In this document: positions 1-7,060 of the stretch, piece by piece
Numbering within the stretch: position 1 is the first letter of the stretch
How the letters are laid out: every line of letters starts with the position of its first letter
NCBI RefSeq assembly: GCF_004359215.1
Contig: NC_090611.1
Span: forward strand, 1,271,150-1,295,048
Direction: 5' to 3'
DNA length: 23,899 bases
Origin: Bremia lactucae
Lineage: Eukaryota; Oomycota; Peronosporomycetes; Peronosporales; Peronosporaceae
Position numbers and translations under genes: made by a program
Notes under the pieces: model-generated
Database searches by the model: none
The model's input: the letters and a program-made list of their open reading frames with translations, nothing else
What the model was told of the DNA's origin: nothing

Positions 1-1144
1 GATGAGCTGCTGAGAACCCGTTCGTTCTCTGCAAAAATTACCGCTGACCGAATGTCGGTTACGTAATCGTCCTCTGTGACGAGTACGCAGATCTGCTTGA
101 TTTTCCCACAATGCAGATCTCTCAAGAACCGCTTAGGTTCTAGGGTTGGTAATTGAGTTATCTCCGAAGTTAACTTCGGAGGCGCATACAGATCAAGAGT
201 AGAAGCGCCTACTCTCGATCCGTCATTAACCAAGACATTTAATGTCTCGGTTTCTTCCTGGGATTTATCCACAGGCTGCCGGGGGATTAATCCCTCGGGA
301 TTTAGAAGTCTAGTAACTTCTACCATTTGAGGGGATTTCTCCTCAAATACGTGGGGACCTCTTCCCTCAACGTCTTCCGAGTGTGATTGCGCTATCACAG
401 TCGGGTCCACTACGGTCGACTCTCTACTCGACCTTGGATCATCGTGTTGTCCTTTCTGGGCAACCGGTATACTCCTTGAATGTCGCCCACTAAGCGTACA
501 TTCATGTCCCAATCCACTCGACCTTTTCGAGTGGTGGACCTTCGGCGCTGCCTGTGCATTAACACAGCCGCCGGCAGCTGACTCCACATTGTGATTGGTA
601 ATCACACTGTGATCTTGTGCGGTTGTACTAACGACCGTACCACAAGTGAGGCCATCGCACTCACTCGTAGTACATCCACACGCTTGTGGACGCTCCAAGA
701 CGTTCATCAGATGGCCATCTGATGAACAAGTGGCAGGCATCTTTACGGATCGATGCTGCCAGCTGATCCTTGGCTCGTATTTTCTGAGCCAAGGTAAACC
801 AAGGATGACATCAAATTTGTCATCCAAATCCAGTACGATGAAATCATCATCGTACTGTAAATCTCTTAACGTGTAGTGAAATTTCACTACGCGTTTCATT
901 ACTGTTATCGATGCGCCTGTCGCTAGACGCACCGCATCCTCGTTGGAGGAATGTCGCGCTCAACATATTTGAGTCTACGACCCTCTAGTGTCTGGCGACG
1001 AATCAAGTTATTCAACGCTCCGCAATCCACTAGGGCTCTAAGTGACAAATCATTTGTCACTTTTAACTTCAAGGTGATGAGGGATACCTCATCACCAGGT
1101 GCAGAGACACATAATGATTGTGTGTATGGAGCAACTTTAGTCAA
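1..1144 (-). pseudogene. pol: Gypsy pol: retropepsin and protease-RT linker, frameshifted, runs off left edge
   Basis: Aspartic protease that would cut the Gag-Pol polyprotein. The catalytic loop reads LVDCGALNN (family form LVDSGAS), so the Asp is kept and Ser is Cys. It is followed by RRLKYVERDIPPTRM, then YDDDFIVLDLDDKFDVILGLPWL; the last part is the flap/hydrophobic motif near 785-805. The frame breaks by one base near 930-935: element B has one more base at the homologous site and reads on as TVRLATGA. From there to base 1 the minus frame is open for about 310 codons. It first covers the end of the protease, then a Cys-containing, Ser/Glu-rich linker that precedes reverse transcriptase in element B. 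The frame is still open at the edge, so reverse transcriptase should lie to the left. Confidence 0.88.
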
Positions 1145-1420
1145 GAGATTTGCAAATTCTCTTGAGGTTGCTGAATCGGTAGGGCGTTGTGCCCCTACTG
1201 ACCTCGACCGTTTTTTGGCGGTCCGCCTCGCTGTTGCGATTTCGCAACATCGTCGGACCCGCGACCGTTGCCCTTTTTGGCATACGGTCCAAAAATACGT
1301 TCAGTATCTTTCGGTGCTGGGCGTGGGACACTACACTCATGGGCGTAGTGTCCTAATTTTTGGCAGCGATGGCATTTCTGCTATCGCTTGTTGCTCAAAA
1401 AGCGAGGCCTCTCGCTTTTG
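160..1420. repeat. Dense array of short inverted repeats across gag-protease coding DNA
   Basis: Perfect or near-perfect inverted repeats follow one another. Examples, as arm length/loop: 163-180 (9/0), 325-348 (8/8), 514-534 (8/5), 702-727 (13/0), 768-794 (9/9), 803-825 (8/7), 831-857 (11/5), 873-890 (9/0), 1041-1061 (10/1), 1073-1096 (10/4), 1141-1165 (8/9), 1327-1352 (8/10) and 1398-1419 (9/4). More follow into gag at 1491-1513, 2081-2103 and 2123-2145. Centres at 682, 714, 748, 781, 814, 844 and 881 are about 30-37 bp apart. The arms differ from hairpin to hairpin, so this is not a CRISPR or tandem array. Confidence 0.8.
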
Positions 1421-2318
1421 ACGTAAGAGAGGTCCATGGGTTCTGGACCTACTAACTCGTGTCGTCTTGGAGGACGATACGATGACGAACTAGCTTGAGC
1501 CTGTCTCAAGCTAAAGTCCTCCTGTTCCGCAACGGATATTGCTTCTTCAAGCGTATCCAGTTCCAAGTGGAACAGGTGGGTCTTTACGCGACCATCCGTA
1601 AGACCTTGCATGAACACCGTAATCAACGTGCGTCCATGAACTGGGTCGTTTGTTATACAACTCGCTAAGAGTCGTATGTGCTGGGCATATGCGTGAACAT
1701 CACGCTTGCCTTGCTTAAGTTTCAGAAGCTCTGGACGAGCTCTGTACTCAGCCCTTGGTGGTTCAAACGTCTGTTTGAGCCGGGCTTTAAAAGCCTCTAG
1801 TGACCCAAAGACATATGGGTTGCGCAACTTTAGGCCCAATGCCCAAGTTTTGGCACGACCTGCCAAATTTGATTGAGCGAATGCGACTTGCATTTGCTCG
1901 TCGAGGATGGGCGTGCCCTTATGGCATCGTCCAACTCGACGAACCGTCTTAAGAGGGAGTCTTCTTCGACTCCCCTATACTTAGAGATATCAACCTTTAG
2001 AGTTTTTAGACGACGCGTATGCGTCATCTCAGTTACAGGGGTCTGTACCTGTTGTCACCTCAACAGTTCTGCCTGTTGAGAGCCTTGCTGATTCAGCAAG
2101 GCTACCGTCTCCTTCACCTCGTCAAGTTCATGTTGTATGAACTTGGCGATGGCTCAATGGAGGGCATCTCTGTCCAAACTGGACATCATGGCCAAGATGG
2201 CATCGCTCCCTCCGGTCGAACTCATTCGCTCGACCGCACTCCTTTCTATGTCACTTAGAAAGGTGTAGCTTTCACGCGAAACGTGATGCGTATTCCCACT
2301 ATCATCTGACATGTCCAT
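1140..2318 (-). pseudogene. gag: Gypsy gag (capsid and zinc knuckle), broken
   Basis: Structural protein of the particle. The likely start is the minus ATG at 2318 (MDMSDDSGN), about 30 bases downstream of the PBS. An N-terminal helical part is followed by LKVDISKYRGVEEDSLLRRF and the capsid stretch GRAKTWALGLKLRNP...FKARLKQTFEPPRAEYRARPELLKLKQGKRD (1893-1700). A CCHC knuckle, CHRCQKLGHYAHEC, lies at 1333-1374. In-frame TGA codons fall near 2150 and 2057, a frameshift lies near 1880, and a TAG sits at 1381-1383 just before the knuckle, where element B has a leucine codon. Another stop follows the knuckle. Identity is secure from the capsid and knuckle; the copy cannot make full Gag without readthrough and frameshifting. 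Confidence 0.88.
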
Positions 2319-2347
2319 GTTAAATGAAGGAAATGTGGTCCTTGGAC

Positions 2348-2366
2348 GGACTACAAAGTGCTACCA
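2348..2366 (-). other. Primer-binding site of element A
   Basis: On the minus strand this reads TGGTAGCACTTTGTAGTCC, starting two bases inside the LTR edge. TGG pairs with a tRNA 3' CCA. The same first ten bases stand at the matching place in B (20665-20683) and D (16939-16955), so all three families appear to use one primer. I could not identify the tRNA. Confidence 0.75.
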
Positions 2367-2542
2367 GGTGTAACGGGCACTACGACTTGTACTGCTTCAG
2401 TACAAGTCCACTTCGAACGTCTTCAGTTGCGAGTGGTGCCTTACGTTATTTCACGTACACTAGTACGTGCAGAGGAAGACTTCTCTTTAAGGCAACCAGC
2501 TTAAAGACGGTTAAATGAAAATAGTATTAATATAATTAAGTT

Positions 2543-2652
2543 TCTCTTCTTTCTATCTGTTAATGCTAACTTAATTATGAACAAATACTAATACTACTAA
2601 TACTCTCTTCTTTCTATCTGTTAATGCTAACTTAATTATGAACTAATACTAA
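2543..2652. repeat. Tandem duplication inside LTR A (period 61 bp)
   Basis: A block of about 48 bases starting TCTCTTCTTTCTATCTG occurs at 2543 and again at 2604, with almost no differences. The homologous LTR at 22557-23008 has a single copy, so the duplication arose in this copy. Confidence 0.85.
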
Positions 2653-2657
2653 AACAT

Positions 2658-3241
2658 TCGACGCCCGCGATGTTGCCGCTGGCTTTGTACAAATCGGCCA
2701 GCTGGCTCCGCGATGGACATTCTGTTCATGTCGGTGGCGCTAAATCAGCCAATCAGAGGCCGACTACGTACGGCCTCGGAGAGCTTCGTGGGCGACTACG
2801 GGCTCGCCACCGACGGCGCGGCCGATTGCGAGGCAGGCACCGACGCCGCGCAGGCGTGTGGGGGCGCGTTCGACGCGGGGTAACAAGGCACTCAAATGGG
2901 GGGAAACGAAAATCAAGGTATGTTATATTCGAGTAATTATGAAGATTTAAGTGCTCCAGGCGACAACGGTGACCAAGATCTGGAGGCTTTCGTGGACGCC
3001 AACGTCGACGACAACCCCGCCCGTGCTCCTGTCGCTTTGGCTCCGCCCCGTGCCGTTGACACCGCTCCTGTGCCGGCGCAAGCTGAGATCGAGATCAAGT
3101 TTCCCGTTTGTAGTGGCGCCGAAACGAGGCGGAGCCCTGCACAAATTTTCCCAGATTTGGGCTCCGCTTGTGCGGCCGCCGCAGACGTCGCAGGGGCCAC
3201 CGCCGCCGTTAGCGAAGCAAGTCGTGTCGCCGTTTTTGTCC
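2658..3241. mobile_element. 584-bp GC-rich insertion of unknown type in LTR A
   Basis: Flanked by AACAT at 2653-2657 and 3242-3246. The uninterrupted LTR at 22557 has the site once, so this is a target-site duplication. The inserted DNA is far more GC-rich than the LTR. No convincing terminal inverted repeats are seen (ends TCGACGCCCGCG and TTTTTGTCC). Inside is a hairpin with arms GCGGAGCCC and GGGCTCCGC near 3131-3172. Plus-strand frames look protein-like: one Arg/Pro-rich before 2917, then an acidic, Ala-rich one from 2896 (MGGNENQGML...). A GTATGT near 2918 and a CAG near 2957 could bound a very short intron. It may be a non-autonomous transposon or a captured host fragment; I recognise no domain. 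Confidence 0.7.
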
Positions 3242-3300
3242 AACATGCAATCGAAATCTTATCTGTCTTTCTCTCTTTGTTTACGTGTACAGCTGATTAG
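2896..3300 (+). CDS. Hypothetical frame in the GC-rich insertion
   Basis: A 134-codon plus-strand frame, acidic then Ala/Pro-rich (ALAPPRAVDTAPVPAQAEIEIKF), with no recognised domain. Its last roughly 18 codons cross the insertion's right edge into the LTR, so at least the C-terminus is accidental. An overlapping plus frame from 2951 is equally open, which weakens the case for coding. The GC-rich composition resembles oomycete host exons more than the surrounding retroelement. I list it because it is the only frame contained mostly in foreign DNA. Confidence 0.2.
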   Translation: MGGNENQGMLYSSNYEDLSAPGDNGDQDLEAFVDANVDDNPARAPVALAPPRAVDTAPVPAQAEIEIKFPVCSGAETRRSPAQIFPDLGSACAAAADVAGATAAVSEASRVAVFVQHAIEILSVFLSLFTCTAD

Positions 3301-3448
3301 TCTGCGAAATAAATAGATATAATGGCCTATACCTATTTATGTATAAGATTTCTGAACATTACTATAAAAAGTAATATTCTCTACTTTTAGATAATATATT
3401 AATAAAAAAATTAAGTATTAATTTCATGTAACGATACACCTCGTTACA

Positions 3449-4060
3449 CATAGCGCACAAGTTTAGTATTAACAAAGCGTATGATTAGTAGCCAATCACT
3501 TTTTACTCTAATGGTAATGTTCTTAACCGATGCTATCCTATCTCTAAGGTCATTTGGCTGCAGCTCCTAAGATATCCAAAAATTATCTCTATCCTAAACA
3601 TTTAAACCAGTCTATAAAGCGGCCTCGCACTACAAGCACACACCTTTAAGCACAGCGAGGAAGTGTTTTGACCGTCTTCATTTATGTGCAGTGAGGTAGC
3701 TGGTGGGCGCCTAAAGCGACCTCACCCAACGATCTCTTACCTTAACACAAGTGTCGTCACGGAAGCGGTTGCCCGTCTTCTCGAGCGCAAGTGTTATCTA
3801 GGAATAAGTTTTAAGACTGATTTACATTTAATATAATTGAATACAAAGCCTTTTAACCAGTAGATGTATATCTCTAAATGGCAAGCGTATTGTTCTGAAT
3901 ACCTCAGCTCGCGGATGACGCTGGACGTCATCCCTTTCAATGTGAATGCACCTATGGCATCATATACACAACGGTGGATCACTATGTGAACCTTACCCGA
4001 GTAGAAGTTAAATTATTTCACATGAAGTAGTTGACCTCAGCCACTTCTTTAGCGACCAAT
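3449..4060. other. AT-rich non-coding stretch, possible LTR relic
   Basis: No frame with recognisable protein. A TATAAAGCGG box-like string lies near 3613 on plus. Mixed AT-rich and moderately GC-rich stretches resemble an old LTR and leader, but no TG...CA ends, PBS or polypurine tract can be placed. It may be the lost end of relic F/C. Confidence 0.3.
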
Positions 4061-4940
4061 GTGTGCACCAACTAGGCTAACATCACACGGCGCTTGTCAT
4101 ACCACCTAAAAAGGGCAAAGCTGATGGGTCGTCTACGAGGGCACCCAAACAACTAAACACGAAGCGCACGAGCCACCGTCGCCTAGTGTCACATCTACAA
4201 CGCCAACAACTACTGCTGCTACTGTTGCGCTCGTAACTGGACTTAATGATCCATCCCACTTGCACAGTCAGGATGTAGAACCGTCGCTCATTGTTGACTA
4301 CAATTAGCCAACCCCGCTGCCATCACCTCATAGTAGTGATGAGTTTAGCGAGCTAATAGGGAAAGGTGATGGCGCTACAATGCCCATGCAAAATTTTCAC
4401 CCATTGCTCCCAACATGGAGACACTTAACGTTGCGAAGGCGAACCTGCCTAACGTCAACAAGGCAACGGTCTCGTCGTCTGCGCTAGCTAGCGCAGCGAC
4501 CATTCATGATAGCACTGCCCTTAAATGTGCAGTTGCTTCTCAGTTGCGTAAAAAACCAACATCTTTCGTTCAGGCCATCATTTTATAACGAGGAGCCTGA
4601 TGTCGAAGTTTCTGAGCAGAATGTTTAACCGGCTGCACGTGGTCGTGTCCAGTCAGTGTCACAATTTAGCCGTGCTGAACGCGGCTATGTGACTCCCTAT
4701 GCCATCTCCATCCTAATGCCCCGTTCAAATGGACCTAGTGCGTCGCTCCTAGAGCATGCCACCATAGACGCTCATATCTAATATTACGTCTACAATTCGT
4801 GGAAGGCTCAAGGGAAATCACTTGGCCGTGTTTCCCCGATCCCGGTCGTGTTGTGTTCGAGTAAAACAACCAACTAATACGAAGCAGAATATCTCCTATG
4901 TGGCAAAACAACAGTCACAGCGAATTAACTTCACTCGTTT
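4061..4940 (+). pseudogene. Ser/Thr/Pro-rich plus-strand coding relic, possibly antisense ORF of relic F
   Basis: Plus-strand reading, with stops and shifts, gives HEPPSPSVTSTTPTTTAATVALVTGLNDPS, then an acidic stretch PSPHSSDEFSELIGKGDG, then NVAKANLPNVNKATVSSSALASA and ARGRVQSVSQFSRAERGYVTPYAI. It lies beyond the minus-strand chromodomain at 5000-5263, the same place where elements B, D and E carry plus-strand frames. Composition (acidic, Ser/Pro-rich start) is similar, but I see no direct sequence match. It could instead be a gag N-terminus of a plus-strand element. Coding is strongly decayed. Confidence 0.3.
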
Positions 4941-4999
4941 GCGTGTAAAAGAAGTCATGGGCAGTACTTTACTTCCTGCTTCTCCTCATCACGATGCTC

Positions 5000-5330
5000 C
5001 TGCTGGTACATTTGGAACTAGCGGAGCGGCTCCAACTGGTGATCCTTTCATAGGCAGACACCAATCCCGGCACGTCGACGCGTTGCAAGCCGAGTGGTTT
5101 CCAATATTCGAAACTCTTCGGAAAACCACTCCATTGGACGAGGATCTAAAGCTTTATGCTTCATCGAGCGGTGGAAAAGCAGCCTCTCAGCAAGGAAGCG
5201 TTGGTTTACAGCAGCATCCACCAATGATGGCGATGCCCGATGAGAGTGGTGATTTACATTCATCTACTTGCAATAGCCTATCCTGCTTCCGTTCAGTCGG
5301 ATGCGCTGAGCGCTGCTGAACGAAGAATCG
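5000..5330 (-). pseudogene. pol: Gypsy chromodomain and preceding linker, relic F
   Basis: The minus strand gives SPSLVDAAVNQRFLAERLLFHR, the usual lead into a C-terminal chromodomain. After two small shifts it continues YWKPLGLQRVDVPGLVSAYERI, matching the domain's end (family form: WEP...VDVPGLVEQYDE). Chromodomains of this class bind modified histone tails and steer integration. The centre of the domain is scrambled. The plus-strand frame across this region (4822-5319) is taken as a shadow. Confidence 0.65.
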
Positions 5331-5396
5331 GGAATCTCAAAAATCAAGTCTCGCGACTGCTTCGGTCTCCACGATGTTCGCTTGAAGGATACACGA

Positions 5397-5949
5397 GATG
5401 CCCGAGTCCATAGTATCGGACCGGGATCCACGTTTTAAATCCGTTTTTTGGCGTCATGTGTTTGAGCTGCTGGGTAGCAAGCTCCAAATGCCAACAGCCG
5501 ACCATCCCCAGGCCAATGGCCAAACAGAACATGTTATTCGGGTCGTGACGGATTTATTGTGCACAGTTGCGACTCCTAGGGATTGGACTAATTAACTGCC
5601 CTTCGTGGAGTTCGCTATTAATTACAGTGTCCAAACCAGTACGTGTGAGGCACCGTTTTATATAAACGGACTTCGCCATCCTTGGACGCTAGTCTCGTTT
5701 GTGTGCGCAGCCTGAGTCTTGGTGAGGTAGGGCCTTTACTACGCGCGGTGCAATCGAGGAAGAGAGAATAGTTTCGTCAACACGACGATGACCCGGAAGG
5801 CTATCATGTCAACGACGGAAACTTACCCTAGGGACCCTGCTGGTTTTGCTGTGGTCAGTATGAGCCACGGCAAGAAATGTCTGTACTCCTACACAATGAC
5901 GATGTTCCGTAATTGACAAATACGTCCTATGCCTGAACTCTCGGCGGTG
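5397..5949 (+). pseudogene. pol: Second half of Gypsy integrase, inverted relative to its first half
   Basis: Plus-strand PESIVSDRDPRFKSVFW, then QANGQTEHVIRVV, keeps the second catalytic Asp and, 36 positions on, the Glu (D-35-E spacing). It continues past a stop at about 5593 as LPFVEFAINYSVQTSTCEAPFYINGLRHP. The piece begins almost exactly where the minus-strand integrase half stops at 5950 (LDHVYRL). The joined family sequence is LDHVFRLHGLPESIVSDRDPRF, so only a few residues are missing at the breakpoint. Past about 5720 the frame degrades and the right limit of the inverted block is inferred. Confidence 0.75.
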
Positions 5950-6340
5950 TCATAGTCGATACACGTGATCCAGGAACAAGAGAACTACCTCCTTGCCGTA
6001 GATCGTGGTGCTACATGGTGCTAAATGCACCATTTTGCTCAGTCTGTCTATAAAGATGACGAGCCCTGTCCGACCCTTAGGGACAGGCGGCATGCCAAAC
6101 ATGAAGTCCAGACTGACCGACTTCCAACAATCCGTTCGAATGGGTAGCGGCTTCAATCGCGCACTGCTGAACGGTGCAGGCTTATGCGCTGACACTGTTC
6201 GAAGGAACGAATACAGTTTTCACCCACCGATACAGATGGGGGCACCAAAATTCCTCTGACACTCGAAAGAATGTCTTTTCACGGCCCAGATGTCCACTCG
6301 ATGGTTCATCATGGAGCTCGTGAAAGTAATTTCAGCTTGG
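5950..6340 (-). pseudogene. pol: First half of Gypsy integrase (HHCC finger and first catalytic Asp), relic F
   Basis: The zinc-finger part reads LHDEPSSGHLGREKTF...EEFWCPHLYRWVKT, with both His present; the Cys pair falls in a damaged stretch near 6190. The core follows as CWKSVSLDFMFGMPPVPKGRTGLVIFIDRLSKMVHLAP, with the first catalytic Asp in SLDF. The frame ends at 5950. The rest of the core is on the other strand at 5397, so integrase has been cut and partly inverted. Confidence 0.8.
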
Positions 6341-6343
6341 CAT

Positions 6344-6876
6344 CTGTGTCATAAGGAACATAGATTCTCAGAGGAACATAGATTCTCAAGGGATCGCTAT
6401 ATGACAGCTGATGCCATAATAGGCCATCGCTGTAGCTGAACCGACTTAGCTTTGCCTTCAGAGACGACGGAAGGGAGACCTTTCGTCCACCGAAGTGATC
6501 CAATAGCAGGCGACAATATTCGTCCTGACTGTAGCTCTCTTTCTATTTCGAAGACTATCTCCTCGGCAGATTTGAAGACGTGCTGGAGCACCTCGACTGA
6601 GGATGCCTCCATTAATGTTGTCTTAGACGGCCTTACACCTCGTTCGAAGGCTCGTCCCTTTTTTACCGGGACTGATACAAAGGTCACTCGATTTAACTTG
6701 CCTTTGATCGTCTTATCTGTGGGGTACTCGTTCTCCGAGTCACTAGACCTTTTGATTGGAACTACGCTAGGCTGCAGGCTCTGGGTAGGACCTGGTGACG
6801 TTTGACTTCTCGTCAACGCACCCACCACCAGCGGCGTGCCAGACGTCGACATGGTTGTCTGTTTTGTATATTTCAT
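6344..6876 (-). pseudogene. pol: RNase H-integrase linker of relic F
   Basis: A 159-codon minus frame starts MKYTKQTTMSTSGTP and includes ALTRSQTSPGPT, typical of the variable spacer after ADALSRRPDY in these polyproteins. A one-base shift near 6510 leads to LLLDHFGGRKVSLPSSLKAKLSRFSYSDGLLWHQL, the spacer's usual end before the HHCC finger. At 6354-6390 an 18-bp tandem duplication adds six residues (PLRIYV twice). Assignment of the N-terminal part is by position. Confidence 0.55.
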
Positions 6877-6889
6877 ATCGACAAATGGA

Positions 6890-7060
6890 AGAGCAAAATT
6901 CTTTATAAAAGGTTTTAACGACCTAATCCTATTGTCTACGGTATATTGACCTAAACCTGTAGTGACTTATATGGGTTGTAATCAATTACTGAACGAAACT
7001 GTAGTGAGTAGTAATAAATTACCACACAAGTAAATCGACCCGTTTCGTATTCTATAGCAC
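6890..7060. other. AT-rich junction between oppositely oriented pol pieces
   Basis: Non-coding. To the left the integrase side of pol is on minus; to the right protease begins on plus. This is one breakpoint of the rearrangement that separates relics F and C. No clear target duplication or terminal repeat is visible. Confidence 0.4.

Larger units (their letters stand above)
1..3448 (-). mobile_element. Ty3/Gypsy element A, 5' half (LTR, PBS, gag, protease), truncated by window edge
   Basis: Reading on the minus strand the order is 5' LTR (3448-2369), primer-binding site, gag, protease and a linker that leaves the window at base 1. The right flank beyond 3448 has no polypurine tract, as expected outside a 5' LTR. 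The LTR closely matches the LTR at 22557-23008, so A and E are the same or sister families. Gag and protease also align with element B, which gives an internal comparison for most of this stretch. Coding is broken by stops and one clear frameshift, so the copy is dead. Confidence 0.9.
2369..3448 (-). mobile_element. 5' LTR of element A, split by an insertion
   Basis: Ends are TGTAACGG on the plus strand at 2369 and CGTTACA at 3448, a TG...CA LTR with matching inverted ends. The outer parts align with the 452-bp LTR at 22557-23008. Copy A is longer because of a 584-bp insertion at 2658-3241 and an inner duplication at 2543-2652. Near the PBS side it holds a hairpin with arms GACTTGTACT and AGTACAAGTC (about 2384-2408), conserved in the other LTR. 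The AT-rich 3300-3440 part carries TATATCTATTT-like stretches on minus that could serve as promoter or poly(A) region; this is not proven. Confidence 0.88.

Noticed and set aside
160..1420. Regular ~34-bp units as a CRISPR array
   Set aside because: No repeated unit sequence: each hairpin has different arms. The region is coding DNA of a eukaryotic retroelement.
951..1421. 156-codon plus-strand frame
   Set aside because: Opposite the zinc knuckle and protease; palindromic DNA readily opens both strands.
4822..5319. 165-codon plus-strand frame, possibly a secreted effector
   Set aside because: No signal peptide, no RXLR or similar motif near the start, and the minus strand carries a recognisable chromodomain relic.
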